Source: Romanomermis culicivorax
Lineage: Eukaryota; Nematoda; Enoplea; Mermithida; Mermithidae
Reading direction: 5' to 3'
Assembly (NCBI GenBank): GCA_963922205.1
Contig: CAWUHX010000167.1
Coordinates: 372,001 to 436,000 of the forward strand
Length of the DNA: 64,000 nt
Part shown: in pieces, positions 1 to 15,300 of the stretch
Numbering within the stretch: position 1 is the stretch's first letter
Layout of the letters: each line of letters starts with the position of its first letter
Notes under the pieces: model-generated
What the model saw: the letters and a program-made list of their open reading frames with translations, nothing else
Databases searched by the model: none
Told to the model about the DNA's origin: nothing
Position numbers and translations under genes: made by a program

Positions 1-48
1 GTATATAGGAAATTTTTTCCAATCTGGTAGCACTTCTGACTATGGTAT

Positions 49-131
49 CGCTCGTGCACTAGGTAGCGCTCGTGCACTAGGTAGCGCTCGTGTACTAGGT
101 AGCGCTCGTGCACTAGGTAGCGCTCGTGCAC
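49..131. repeat. 18-bp tandem repeat, about 4.6 copies
   Basis: The unit CGCTCGTGCACTAGGTAG starts at 49, 67, 85, 103 and 121. One copy has a single C-to-T change and the last is partial. It lies downstream of the lectin exon at 214-370, so in the gene model it is intronic. It is probably a simple minisatellite. Confidence 0.9.
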
Positions 132-213
132 CATACCCTAGAAATCGTAGATACAGTCATAAATTAAAAAGTCAAGGTATAGACGGAGGTAAAGAGTTAA
201 AACTCCGACTCAC

Positions 214-370
214 AAAGCACCCGCGAAATTTCTCTCCGCCGTACTCCCAATACTAGCCAGTTGCGCGCCGGTGTTGGCGCAATAAGTTTTGGCCATCTGT
301 TCCGTCATATTGACGTTGAAAGCGGCGTAGCAAAAACCGCTGAAATACCTCCATCCCGTATTGCACAAAA
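214..370 (-). CDS. Exon 20: N-terminal half of a second C-type lectin domain
   Basis: Codes for NTGWRYFSGFCY, a short alpha-helical segment and QLASIGSTAERNF, the usual first half of a C-type lectin domain. The donor is GTGAGT at 213. The second half, with the sugar-binding motif, lies beyond the window, so the gene is incomplete here. Confidence 0.85.
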
Positions 371-3300
371 CTAAAAAATAAACATGATGTTGATGGGATG
401 AATCTTGCATAACATTAGGCTAGTTCGCCTCCCACAAAGCCAAGTAAGTCTTGTGTAACAGAGTCGAAAAAAATTTTCACTCAATTTTTGGGTGATAACG
501 AGTCACACGACAATTTTTTATGAAGATGATCGGCAAATAAACTTTAAGCTACAAGAATTCATAAGTTGCGACTTCATTGTTGTAAAGAGATCATCTAAAT
601 ACGACGAAGAACTTTAATTTTACGGTGAGATGGAAGTTGTCAACCTTGGAAATTCACTTCCATCGCTTACCCGAATCACACTGAGAGCCGGAAAATTCTG
701 CCGGACAAGCGCACTTGTAAGTGTTGAAACCTGTGGAGGAGCAGGTGCCGCCGTTTTTACAGTATCCCGGTGGACAAGAAGTAGTGGAACCGTTGGTGCA
801 AGTAGGTGAGCCCCGCGAGCCGTCGGCGCACATACAGTAAAAGCTACCTTGCGTGTTGAAGCAAGTAGCAGCCGATCCGCATGGCATCCTGAAAATGAGA
901 GCTCTATATATCGACGACAGAAACCAGTTATGTTCGAGCCAAAAACTGCAACCAAAAAACGATGTCCAAAGTGGGAGTCTTGATTTCAGAATAAAGATAA
1001 TATGGAAAATGGTGTAAATATTATTTTGTCATCAAATCTGACATTGGCCGTTTGAGTCTCGAGTAGAATCGACCATATTTGCGCATTATCGGCCAGTCTA
1101 CCTCTCTGAGCAAGAATGGTATTCAAAATATACGAGTATATGGAGTATATTGGAATTTCTAATCGGATCAGAATCCCACACACTCAGCTAATGATAAAAA
1201 TACATTTTTTGAGTTTTTAGATAATCCAGTATTTATCAGTCAATTTTAGATTATCCAAGATCATGTGACTAAAACGTTATGTCGGAGCTATGTTACCTTT
1301 TAAGTATAGTGTGAGCATCTACAAAATGAAGCAAACAATCGATATCTTTCAGAAAAACCAGAAGCAGTAAGCCCTGGATCCTTGTCTCGCAATGCTATAA
1401 CCATACGTGCACCACGGCTTGGAAATTCTGTCAAGGGTTCAGCCAGGACGAAGGGTGGGATAGAAGTTTTTATTTTTTTGGTAACCAAGAGAAAAGTCTT
1501 CTAACATCCAAGCAGCATATTCATTCATCCATATTAGGGAAATGTGTTAAAATATTCGCTTGGTCAGCACTTTTTAAACTTTTAATGTTACTACTTAGGA
1601 ATCAAGTATGTTTGCTTTGAAATATCGTTGAGCTACAGCATCATTTCCATTCTCATGACGCCTTCTCTTTATTGTCATTTTCTTTCATCATCTTCATGAT
1701 CAATGCTTGGGGAAAGGGTCGAACCTGCTCGGGGTCACCTAAAATCTGCTGAGGATCAATCAAAATCTGCTGGGGGGGTCCAGACCTCCCCCAACAACCC
1801 TCAAGATGTGCGTGCATGGCTATAACACAAGTATACGTTACAGCATATCAGGCTAGATAGGCGTGTCTAAACACGCCTTACCCAGGAAATGTTGGCGTAA
1901 AAGTTGTCGTCAGCTACAGTTTTTTGATGTCCGCAGGGCGTAATAGTTGTTCACAACTAAGGGTTCCTTACAAAGGCTGGGAGTCCGTCCCGCGGTGCTA
2001 AGCATAGGGATTGCTTGCAGTGGTTTATTATGGGTCTCCTTACAATAGTAAAGCAACAGTATTTATAAAACATATGTGTCTTAGGGGGGGGGGGCGTTCT
2101 CACCAGCTTTTGCACCTACGAATCAGATCAATACTGTCTTACTGTACTCATTAGAATCAAAATTTTCCCACTGTATTTTATGAAAATTTTATTCCATCAT
2201 TCAAATAATGGTAATCCTATGTAAGGTAGCATTATTTATACTCTGAAATCCCCTGTGATTGGAAACATGTGTGTTCTGGGGACATCCTCACTATTGATTG
2301 CAAGAAAATGTTATTTTTTTCATTTTTTCTCTGATACCACCAATAAAGGTGTATTTTTACTTACTTTGGGTTATTTTTCGCATGAAATTTTTGACCTTTT
2401 TTGCGCCCAATTTTGCCTATTTTTCGTACATTTTCGTCATAGTATGCCACTTTTTGCACCAAATCGCCCAATTAATTAAATATGTATCGTAGCTATCGCG
2501 TGTGAAACCGTATTTCTGCCTGTTTTAATTCGTCTTTCTCCGGAAATGTCCTCTTATTTACATAATTTACATATTTGTGCTCATTTTCACACGTGTTTCC
2601 CATGTATGTTTTTATACTCAATTTTTCAAGAAAATGACATGTATATAACAAGTTTTGCTGATTTTTTTATGCAATTTTCACAGCCTGGAGTGGTATTTCA
2701 ACTTACGTCACAGAATTTTATACCTGAAACGAGTTGCGTAAGCCACTACTTTCACCAGAATCTTTACAGTTTTGCTCTTTATTCACACCCAGGGCACGTA
2801 AAAGTCTATAAATGGGGATATTTTCATCATATACCACAAAAAAATAATCATGTCGAAAAAGTTTGAAGCATATTTGAAGCCTACTTTTCACAAAATTGGA
2901 GAGACAGTAGTTCGGTTTTTCTCGTTAGCCTCGTCAGCCCCGTCAATTCCATAACATATTACTTTTTGTTTTTTGTATTATAGTGTTTTGTATTATACCT
3001 ACTATACTCCACTCATTTTGAAATGATCAATGCAACTTTCAATTGAAACCATCGAAGGCTCGTTGACTCTATTCAATAACATTTTTCCTTCGTGATACAG
3101 ACTCCGTGATGATCACTCTTTTCAATCATTTCGAGATTATAGAAATTGATTTCCTGATCTATAGTAAAGCTGCGTTTGCCGAAACTCCGACCGCTACATT
3201 GATCATTTCAAAATGATTGAAGTCCAAAAGTTACAAACCCAAACATTCAGTTGTGAATCGGAACAAACATTGTAAAAAGGATGGTGGAGATCTGGCGGGA

Positions 3301-6300
3301 AATCCATAAGTAGGACCAGCTAATCTTACTCACTGTTCTCTTTTTGATAATGTTATTTTGAAGTCAAATGGTTTAATGTTGTTACAAGCTAGCAGAATTT
3401 ATCCTTACACGGAAACCAATTTCACTTATTCATCTGCAGTTAAAAATGGGGCCACAGGTACCTCAAATTTATCTCAAAGAATCTGCAGGCAAATTCAAAA
3501 GTTTACAACCGGGTCAGAATCCTACTTTTGAAAGCAGAGTCAAAAAATTTGCAAACGTGCAATAGTTTGAATGGCTGTCAACTGCATCGTAGATTCTTTC
3601 CTCAACAAAAGTTGATTATTTCTGGAGTTTACTTTGATATACAACCTTTTTCTTTCAAATGGTGTATTTGGACTAATGTTGAATACACCAAAATATAACG
3701 AATCTCCCGTAATCATAAACGCCATGATAATTCCAAAGTGGATTGAGGCTGGGAAGTGGACAATTGAGCGCTTTTTGAAAGTTTTCCATTCAAAAATTTT
3801 ATCCTTCCAAATGGGTGCGGTGCAATCAAATATTGAAAATCTAAAAATCTAGACTGGAGAAATTGCCAGAATTTTAATTTTTACCAGGGTACAAAGTTTA
3901 GGATACGCTTGTAACTATAGGGTAAATCCATTTAATTTTGAAATTGGGCGATGCGGTCATGCTCAAATACATATCAATAAGCGAAACTATCGATAAGTTG
4001 CCTGTAATACAAGAAATATGGATTGAAGGCATCCAAGTGGTAGACAAACTCTACTCAGATACAGACACACGCCTGACCTTGGATGATTTTTTGCGTCATG
4101 GACATCAAATTTTGCCTTTTAACTTGACTTTATCAGGTGATGATAATGAAACTGGCATTGTTAGATTCACTGCTAGATGCGATGAACCTGTAGATTATAA
4201 CTATACTCTATTTGTCTATTTGATGTGGGATGGTGAAATTTAAATTGACAAGAAACTTAAGATTTCTATCAACTTTCTACCTAAGTTATAAGTAAGATAG
4301 TCCATGATGAACACGGATTTCGAAATTATTTCAAATTCAAAAGATTTTAAATTTGTAATCATATACCATCATGGGTACATGCTTAATTTAGAAAGACCCC
4401 TTGAGTTGAAGGATCCATGGTAAGTTGGCGTGAAACAATTGGTGCTAAAGACTCCACATTCTGTTGATGAAAATGAATGGTTGTCTTCCAAACCACAAGA
4501 TGCTGGCGATTTCCAACCTCTAACTGTTAAGTCAGACAATCCAAATATTACTGAACCTAATAATGAGGGACTGAAACTTATTGGTGGCAAATGTACTGCA
4601 GACAAAAATAAGTTTGCTTTAATTAAATTACAGCAAGTGCCCAAATACAGCTGGATTCTACATTTTTGGCTGATACACTGGCTTTTAGAAAATTTGAAAT
4701 TCTACCTTGCATGAATCGCATCCCTGTTGAAAGTTTCAATGGAGTTTATTTACAGCTAAAAACGTTTGTATGGAAATATTTTACAAATGATAATAGTGGT
4801 CCACCCCCGAAATCAAGCCTTCCAGCAGATTTTGTATACTGTGAATGTGAACAGAAGGACATTTCTAAAATTCCGGTACCATTTAACATAAAAACAACAG
4901 GTACGAAAAATCTGGTATGAGGCCCTCCTGTTGTCCAATTTTCCCGCCTATGACATTCTGATAGAAAGAAGATCTTTTTTTAGTTTCGAATATGGAAATA
5001 AGGACACAAATTGTCGTTGAGCAGGAGACGAGCGATTTAGTCGTGTGCCAGAATTAAAATTCTTGCAGTCCAATATAATATATCTTGGCCACAGTTGAAA
5101 AGTATTACACCTATTTTTTCAAGTAAGATTTTAAAAAAGGCTAACGATGTAAAACTGAAAACCATCATTTTATTGTGCGGAAAATGTTTTCATGTGGAAA
5201 AAATTTGCTTGTGACTCTGATTCACTTGCCGGTTTCACATAAAAAATGCTACAAGCCAGATATCAATTTCCTACGCTTACCTCAAACACTCATTGGTGTC
5301 AATGTCGCATAAAGAACCGATCCACCCATCTAGGCATCGACAAACATACTGATCGGACGTCAAAAGTGTACAAGACCCGTTATTGGCGCAGGGGTTCGGC
5401 GAACACAGGCTACCCGTAGAAGCGGCGCACGTGGGGCCACCGTACCCTACAGAAATGCGGGGATTGCGTGACACATATGCAGTCATCACCTCCTCCTTAT
5501 CAAGCTAACCTGAAGCGCATCGGCATATGAAAGTATTAGGCCCATTGAAGCAAGTGCCGCCGTTTTGGCACGGATTGCTTTGGCAGGCGTCGGCAACGTT
5601 TTCGCAATAGCGGCCGGCGTAGCCAGACGGGCATAGACAAGTGTAATTAGAGTTGCCGGCCGACTGGCAAGTGGCTCCATTTTGGCACAAGTTGTTGTTA
5701 CAGACCACAGAACTAAGCAACGTTTCGCAAAAGTTGCCTTGAGAAGTAGAAATAATAGTAGTTGTAGTAGCACCACTAGTAGTAGGATGAGTGTAGTGTT
5801 TGTAGTAGTATCTAGAAAAGTATTATTAGTCTCTTCATTACCTGTGTATGAGACAGGGCACGAACAAGTGAACCCTCCGTTATTGGAATTGGCCTGACAG
5901 CGGCCGCCGTTACGGCACGGTGTAGACGAACACGGGTTGGAAGCTTGTTCGCAATTCGTTCCACTGTAGCCAGCCAAGCAAGTGCACATGTAACTGTTAG
6001 CTGAACTGAAGCACGAACCGCCGTTTTGGCACGGCGCCGAGGAACAGAAGTCGCGCAGAACGCTGCACGTCGTACCGGAGAAGCCCACGGCGCAAGTGCA
6101 TTGGTAAGCGTTGAGAATAGGTGTGCAGGTGCCGCCGTTCTGGCATGGGTTGCATTGGCAAAAATCGACCATAGTTTGGCACAGGGCGCCGGTATAACCT
6201 GATGAGAAAATGACTTGAAGCACACAACGAAAATCTCCATCGGATTTCTTCAAATCGATTGTTCCTGCGGGTCGTTCTACTCCCATTCCGCCTTTCCTAC

Positions 6301-9300
6301 TTTTGATTTTTGATACTTTGTTCACATCTCAGAATGTGTGTTACAGATATGTGTGTTACAGATATTCCACGGACTTTGTTAATTGCAGTAAGCACAACGA
6401 CTTGTGTTCCTCTGCAAATTCTATTATAGGCAGCTTTTGAAGCATAGTAATCATCGGTAGAGGCTCGAAAATTCTGCCTAATTTTTAGACCAGTTGAGTG
6501 GTGCTCATCAAGACTGTTGGATTTTCTCCGTATGACCTATAGCCGATAACAATTGCCGGTCATTTGGGTATTACTCTGATCAGAAAAGGTTGATTTAGAA
6601 GCTGAGAAAGTGATTGTTACTCAAGTTAAAAATGCAATCTATCAATGACCCAATAACATCAATTCACGAAACATTTCCACTGATTCAGATTTTCAAAAGA
6701 TTGACAAAAGCGGCAGAGAGATGTCAATTACTCTGAATTTAAAGTTTCCTAGACAACTCTTATATTTCAGAGTTTATCCAAAGTATAATCCACAAATTGA
6801 TTTAAACAAAATGTCTACACAAAATCGCAAAAATGAACTGGCATTACAGTAGCGTGAGACGCATATCTGATCTTACTATGCTGTAAAGCTTTCCTAAATC
6901 TATCAGGTGTAAATATCAACAGCGTGGCCCATGACAAACCTCAGTATTGGATCAGGCAGGCAACCTTGGAATTTAGTCAACACCTCTTACTTTCCGGAAA
7001 AGTTAACTATATACTTTGCCATAGTTCATTTATTTTCAAAGAATACTCGGGACGCATAGAAATGCTTTTGCACATAAAAAACCTGCAATGCAAATGGACA
7101 TTCTTTGCTTTCCAATGATAAGCCAATTTGCTGCAGTCAATACGCAAAAAAGCGGCCACGATCCCAAGATGTTCATTGGCTGTCTACGCATCTTCTTGTG
7201 TTACAAGTATCATGTAGAAAAAATGGAGTGAAATCAGGGTGAAATTGGCAGAAACGGGATATCATCCCAATAGCTATTGTCTCCATTACCTATCACACAG
7301 TTGCATTGATAATTGCCGCTCGAATCCAAATCCACGCACCTGGCGCCATTTTGGCAAGGGCCAGAGAGGCATCCACCCGCACTGTTTTCGCATAACAAGC
7401 CACTGAATCCTGATGTGCAGGCACAGCTGGAGGTAGTTCCATATATATTGTATCTATAATTTCAATGATCACACTCCTCACCTGTTGACCCCGTTATTGG
7501 AACTGCACGTACCTCCATTCTGGCACGGACTAGTATTGCAGGAAGCGATACTTGAACAGTATTGATCAGTGTAGCCAGGTTTGCACAAACATACGCTGCT
7601 TGCTGATGGGGAATCGGTCGAGCAAGTGCCACCGTTTTGACACGGATTAGTGTCACAAGAAACTAAAAGAAACTGATCAATACTATGATGAAGTAAAAGC
7701 ACTTGTAACTTTCTTGCGAATTGAAGAAAGTTTAAAAAATATTCTTTGAACAATATTTCTAGACAATGTTATAACATACGGAGTTGAGCCATAGTCTATT
7801 TTTTCCTTACGAGCATGGGCGCGCAGAAAGATGTTCATGCAATTAATAATCAACCTGCGTATACGGACACTTTTTTCTCGAGTTGACTATAGTAGATAGA
7901 CGAATTGATTGAGAAAAAATCAGCTTACGACGCAGGTTTATCATCTGCTCACCGATTTCACGGATCCTTTCACTTTTTGAGACTCACTTGAAAAGGAATA
8001 GACTATACATACCATTGCCGTTAACGTGCTGCACGTTAACGGGAGAGTAAAGCTGCAGCTTATTAGGCTGCAGCAATGGAAGCTTAAGTTCTTCTGATGA
8101 AACCGGGCCGAGGGCTCTCACTTGGACCAACTCGGCAGTTCGGAAGTTTGTTGATTCTAGGAGTTCACAAGATGGGCTTGCAAAGACATTAGAAAAGTTT
8201 ATAACATAGGAAAATAAATTCCTTTTGGTAAGTAAGACTATTTTCATTTACGGTGCTTCAGTCCCTAATGTTCACTCAGAAGTGAGATTTAATGTTCACT
8301 CAGAAGTGAGACGCACACAAAATAATCATCATGGTTCAGCTTCCATATGTTTTGTGCTCATTCTCTGCACAAATTTTTTTTGCCTACTTCGGAAGTGTCC
8401 ACACAATGCTTCTAAAAGTAATATTTGTTATCTTGAACCATGATCCGTATACTTCTATTAATTCAAAATTTTACCGCTTGGCAATTTGGCTTTGCATATG
8501 TATCCAGCAGTTGTGAAGCAATCCACCGTATTCCAAGTCCCTGTGTTCGTCTGCAGAGCACAACGTAGAGTCAAATCCGGTTGCCCCGTCGCCCAGGACG
8601 TATAGTCCCACGGCGTTTGATCCAACCATCGCCAATTATCGCCGTCGTGTCTTGTGCCCAACCACACGGATTTGAGGTTATTTTTTACCATCCTAAATCG
8701 AAAAGTTCATAGGGTAAAAAATTACGACCAATCTATAGGTTCGAGCTATATTCAGACATATAATTTTTGTTATTGTAACTTCGGATTTGATCGTTACGTT
8801 AATTTCGACACTACCTCTTCCCTCACAATGTCAAGCTATTTACCATTGTGAAATGAGATCCCTTTCGCTGTCGGAATGTACGCTGGCGAGCAATGCGCCC
8901 AACGATCCTGAGCTTTTGCATTGACTTTCGGACGTCGGTTCGTCGACCAAATCGGTGCCCAAATAGTAGCAGTTGTTCGAATTTAGGGTCCAGCCGCTAG
9001 GGCACGTCACGCTGTCGTCCCTTCCTTTGATGATTACTGTAAAAAGTGGCATGCAGTCACAACTCTACAGTAAGACAATAATTAATTATTTTACGAGTTT
9101 CACAACGTCGACCAGTGGTTGCTTGCGGACATTGACAGGAAAAATCGAAGTTTTGGGTGAAATCGATGGCCGTCACGTTACTGAGGTCTGGCAGAGCGTA
9201 AGTGTCGATGCAGGTGCCATTATTTTGGCACGTATCTTTATTGCATAGACCAGCGTCTGAAAGGTTTTGATTGAAAAATTAATCATCAAGCATCAAGATT

Positions 9301-12300
9301 CAGAAAGTAGTGTCAGACATGTCAGAACAGAACCGTAATTAAATCAATCCAAACGTGATGCAGAACTTTCTAGATTCTTAGACGTAAGCTGAGTAGAAGT
9401 CTGATCGAATCCAATTTTTTTTAGAGCCTGCCACCAATTTCATGTACTTGGACTATAAGAATGATTTTTCAAGTCTGCAATACACATGATTTGGACATGC
9501 TATTGGAACATTTCAAATCACAAGTAAAGACTTTGCGAGGTTCCGATTCATATTACTGAAAAGCTTTCAAGATCACTACACTTTCAGTATTTATAGCATA
9601 GGGTCGTCAAATGACATAGATGATGTATACCAAGAAAAAATCATGCAAAAATTTAATTCCCCTTCAGCTTTTTCCTTTACTACGATCCATTTTCCAAGTG
9701 TTATAACTAAATGGTATATAGATAATCACAAATCCGATTCCAGATTCAAAGCTTCGCACTTCCGTGGTCTATTTCTAAGATTATGGGCGAAAGATTCCGT
9801 GAATTTTTGATTCATTATAGAATATTTTGATTCCGATTCCGATTAGAGATCGCAAATTTCTCATATGATTTTCATAAAGAGTATAGAATGCAAAACAGGA
9901 ACCAATCAGATCTAGATCCTTGACCATAACTCGGATAAAATCTCGCCGAACGTCATAATCGAAAGTAAGTTCAACACAGAAAAATTCATAGAGCTAATTA
10001 CGGTAATAAATAGAGAAAATTTGTCATTTATGGGCGGTAAATAAACAGAAAATTTCCTCACGTAACAGCGTTAAGTGGTCACAATTTCTCAACCAACACT
10101 CAGGTGTCAAACACCGTTCTATCCAAAGCCAAAGCGGATAAGGATCGTGGTCTTTCTATAATTTTGGAGATCTCATTGATCACGAACAAATTTTTTCGGT
10201 TGTTGCTGCATTCGTCATTTCAAAGCAAATAGAATATAATAACAAGCCACCAGATTCAAATTTTCCGGTAAAATCCGCAATCTTTCCAAAAAGCCTCAAA
10301 AAAACAAAGCCAGGTCAAGCTTAAGCAGAAAGATTGGAAATGTGCTAGAAGCTTGAGCTTCCTATGTTTTGATTACTTTTGTGGAAAGTGCCTTCATTTC
10401 GAACTGAGTTTAACATGATGGAAATTCGTATGATCACTTTTAAAAAGATGATAGCTCGCTGACCATTGAGTCAAATACGTACTGGATTAAGTGAATATCG
10501 TTCTCGACTCATCAAGGCCGGTTTGCACCAACGACTTCTCAACTTCAAGAAAGGTTTAGAAGTTCTTTGGAAAAGTCTATTTTCTACCATTAGAAATGTT
10601 TCGCTTGCACCAAAATCCACAAGTTCAAAAGCCTTTTAGCACACATCTTCCTAGTGGTCAAGAATCTCTTCTAAAAGATAGCCTATTCTCTAATTTTCAC
10701 ACCGAAAATGACAGCTGTGACCGTGTAGGTACCAGTGAACTTTAGCCTAAAAGCGACTGTTTCGTAACTCAATACACGCTACTCGATTTATATCCGAACT
10801 TCTGAACTTCTAAATTTCTGAACTACTCATAGAAAGTCGATTCATCTGAAATCATTGATGTAAAGTTGTTGGAGCAAGCGTCCACTTTTGAACTTCTGAA
10901 GAACACTATTGAACTATCTGAATTTCTATGTTAGTGCAAGCCGGCCCTGATCACACTGATGAAGTAATCAAAAAATCCAAAATGTTGTGGTGATCACTAT
11001 CACACCGTTGATGACCATGATAAAGATTTTCGTTACCTCGACCAAAGAGTAATTTGAGTGACCGGTGCATAATGAATTTAGTGACGGGTGGCGATCCGAA
11101 TCACTTGGATGAGCATTAATTATAATAGACATGATTCCATTACGATTCTAATCAGTTTTAGACGTCATACATTGTGACATAGTTAGGGGTTGTATCCGAC
11201 TAAAATATATTAGGCTTACAGCCACATACCGTTCTGCAAGTAATGACGGTAGAAAAGCCTACCTTTAGCGAAAATTGGATTTGACAATTTATGAATTTTG
11301 TTTCAGATTTTATCCGAAAAATTGGAATCGGAGGATTTAAGCCGTCAGTTTCAGCCTCAGGTCCAACTTTAGTTTTAGGTCCGGATCCAAATATTACCCA
11401 CGTCATTTCAGGCACGGTTAGAATTTTGTAGTAAATACACTCACATTGCTTGCAATTGACGCCCACGTATCCGGCCATGCACTGGCAAAAATAGCCGCCC
11501 ATCGTATTGACGCACGTGGAGCCGTTTGAACAAGGACTGCTGACGCAGGCGTCTGACCCTACGTAATACGTGGCCGCGAACGACGGCGACGGTATCCCGC
11601 CACTAATAATGTTTTCATAGACGATGGTCATTTGGCTGACGCCGTTCGGCGTCGAGTAGATACCGTTAACGGTTTTGTTGCTACAGTATCTAAAAATTTT
11701 AATTTGTTGGAAAATTTGATCATCAAATTAATTTGCGGCAATACAGTTTTGCTGTAGACATACATAAATGTGCTTGTGCCACAAAACTATAAATTTGGTT
11801 GTCATATAGAAATCCTGCTTCAAATCGCAAATCGTGAGACTCGAGCTAATTGAAGACAACCGTAACCAAATTTGCGAAGATGAGAAATTCATTCTGACCA
11901 TTTTTGAAAATACAGCAGTATTACGAGTTTTTTTACGAGTTGTGATTTTTGAGTGAACGTTTCGTAATGTAACTAAAACGTTGCATAGATTATTGAATAA
12001 ACACGGGAGTTTGAGCGATATCGGGGCGTTCTCATGTAAGTGATTCCCAAGTGAGCGATTAACAAATGAGCGATTCCCAAGTGAGCGAATTCTCAATTGA
12101 GCGAATTCCCAAATCAGCGAATTCCCAATTGAGCCATTCCCATGTGAACGATTCCCACTTGAGCGAATTCTAAAGTGAGCGATTCCCAAGTGAACGGTTC
12201 GCAATTGAGCGAATTACCAAATGAGCGAATTCCCAATTGAGCGATTCTCATGTGAGCGACTCCCAATTGGGCGAATTAGCAAATGAGCGAATTGCCAATT

Positions 12301-15300
12301 GGACGATTCCAAACGAGCGATCGAGAATGTAATAAAATTTTCTTCATATTTTAATTCTTTACCTCATATTTTTCTTTGTGTGTATTTCCTTCTTCTTTCA
12401 TTTTTTGGGTGTATTTTTAATGTTTTAATTTATGTATGTTTTAACGTTTTAGTTTATGTATGTTTTAACGTTTTCATTTTTTGTCTCTGCTTTCTTTCAT
12501 ATTCGTTTATCTTTTCATCTGCTTTTTTCTTTTTTGCTCATGAAACAACAAATTGCAAGTTGTCATTTTAAATAAGCATAGTCCGCATAATTCTTATACA
12601 ATTCGGCACGCTCTATTTGCTATCCTTTATGACTTTTTTCTTCATTACTTTTCAGCTTATGCTTTTAACCTCTCCTAATTCTTTTTTTCTTCTGTTTTCC
12701 ATTTTTTTTCTTTCTTCCTGTTTTCTCTATGTTGATTCTTCTTTCTTTTCACTATTTTCATGCTTTCTTTATTTTTCTAATGCTTTCCCACCTATTTTCA
12801 CTTATTTTTAATGTCTTCATTTTTATTGACGTTTCCTTTCTCTTGATGTTTTGTTTCTTCCAGCATTCTTTTGTTTATGTTTTCTAGGAAGATTTTCACA
12901 CTTACAACGGTGGAAGACTCAAGCATGTCGAACTGTACAAGAATTATGCTATTTAAAATGATAACTTGTTATGTGTTGTTTCATGAGCAAAAAAGAAAAG
13001 AAGTACATGAATAGAAAAACGAAAATGAAAGAAAGCAGAGACAAAAGATGAAAATGTTAAAACATACATAAACGAAAACACTAACAATACACCCAAAAAA
13101 CAAAAGAAAAAAGAAATACATACAAATAAAAATATAAAGTAAAGAAAGAAAATACGAAGAATGTGTTATTACATTCGCAATCGCTCGTTTGGGATAGCCC
13201 AATTGGGAATTCGCTCACATGAGAATTGCTCACATGAGAATCGCTCAATTGGGAACTCGCTGATTTGGGACTTTGCTCAACTGAGAATCGCTCACATGAG
13301 AATTGCTCAATTGGGAATTCGGTCACTTGGGAATTCTTTCACTTGGGAATTCTTTCACTTGGGAATTCTCTCAATTGGGAATCGCTTATATGATAATCAC
13401 TCAATCGGGAATTCGCTCAGTTGGGAATTCGTTCAATTAGGGAATCGCTCACATGGGAATCGTTCAATTGAGAATTCGCTCACTTGGGAATTCGCTCGCT
13501 TGGGAATCGCTCACTTGGGAATAGACCAGCTATATCCACATATGACTGTTACTTGGTCCTGAACCTTTCAAATCATATTTCAATCATGCAATTTTTGAAA
13601 AATTGATCAATTACATTTTAGTTTCCTGAGATCGTTTAGTCTGTACGAGTATCATGATCATTTGACTGCTAAACTCTTAAAGTACAAATAGAAATCCCCT
13701 CTGGACAGTAGTTACTACATTTAATCTTCTGGCTAGTACAAGGATATTGTTTTCTTCAAGCACCGTCGATCGTTGCCTTGCCGTTGTCAGAGAAACAGAT
13801 GTTTCAACATACAAGACATGTCACTCAATTCTATGGGCATTAAACAGAATCAAATTTATTTCCAAGCCGTTAAACTACCTTCTGAACAGCACATTAGAAA
13901 TCAAGGACCAGCTGAAAGTGACAATGCTAATGATACTTTGAGCTTAAATTCAATGAAAATCGCGTGTCCTTGCAATACGAAGTTTCGAGCAAAAACTTGC
14001 AACTTTTCTTCAAAAATCTCGTGTCTTGGGAGCCCTGAGTTTGTCATTCGGTGAAACGTAGATTTCAGCGAAATTATGCGCAGCAAGAAGACAGCACCCA
14101 GTTAAAATGTCATCTGCAAAACAAAGATTTTCGGATACTTCCTTGCTGATAGGGTAAAAGATTCTTGCAGTGAGATAGTCATAGAATTCAAATTTTGGAT
14201 ATCTGTCGTCATTTGACTTCTTACGACAACTATAAAAACAAAATATGAGCATTCAACCACGAATTATGCCTGTAGCATGATGCCACAGATACCGCCTACA
14301 AATTTTGATGGATAAAAATCAGCTCGTCATTTAGACTGAGACTTTTGTCTTTTGAAACCTTACGTAGCAATGAGATTCTTAGGATTTTCGAAACTTCCAG
14401 AGTAGATGAAGATGAACGGTGGATTGTCGGTGCTGCAATCGAAAGGATCGATTACTTTGATGGCCAAATTGACGTTCCCGTCTACGGGTATGTTTATGTT
14501 GAAGACGCACCTAGAAAGAAATTTAAAAAATACTTGAATAATTTCAAAGTTCCTATGCGACTTTGACTACAGTAAAGAACCCAATATTAAACTTTGAGGC
14601 GGCCTGTCTTGAGTAATTTGTTGTGTGGAAACTTTGCACACGATCACGGTTAAGACGCACTTATATTGCACCCCTACATTCAGATTAGTGACATTCAGAT
14701 TAGTGACATTCAGATTAGTGTCAAATTCAGTCACATCTTACTGCTAATTAGTGTCAAATTCAGTCACATCTTACTGCTAAAAAATTAGTGTCAAATTCAG
14801 TCACATCTTGCTGCTAAAGCTTTTCCCAGCAAGCCTCGACACGAAAAAAATGCTCATGAAAATAATAAAGCAGCCTGATTAAGTGCAAGTCTTTTTTCTC
14901 TAGTTGACTGTAGCAGTTAGGGGAACGACTTTAGAAGAAAAGATTTTGGCATGATGCAGGTTTATATACATTTGATTTCTGCGGGTTATTTTCCTAGACT
15001 TATTTGAAAATAAATAAGACTATAATGCTTTCTAAGTAATGCAGATTACTGGGCTAAACAATGGTCTTAGCTGCTGATGCGAACAAAATTTGCTTCTGGT
15101 AAGCAGCTTTCCAAAATTTTCAAAATTCTGGTATAGAAAAAGGGGAATTCCAGATTAATAAAAAATGATAAAATATTGAAAATATTCCAACTGTTTTCAT
15201 TTCGTATCCGGCTACTTACTAATATCTTTCTACGTTATTCTTTACGAATTCTGATAATCATCGTGTGAAAAAGACAGTAAATCCCCTCCAGTGTGTGAAC

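Larger units (their letters stand above)
889..5280. other. 4.4 kb intron of the modular gene
   Basis: No minus-strand exon is supported here. The stretch holds AT-rich DNA, a poly-G run near 2080, a small MITE (3014-3215) and a broken plus-strand coding remnant (about 3938-4920). Plus-strand ORFs around 2255-2866 are low-complexity and I do not consider them genes. Confidence 0.6.

Noticed and set aside
7454..7481. A 28-nt intron in the modular gene
   Set aside because: GT...AG 28 nt is in frame, but the next AG (7427) is also in frame. It gives a 55-nt intron and the canonical eight-residue EGF loop, so it is preferred.
12299..13202. Membrane-protein-like ORFs on both strands
   Set aside because: They are Phe/Cys-rich translations of T-rich low-complexity DNA, and the two are inverted copies of the same sequence.
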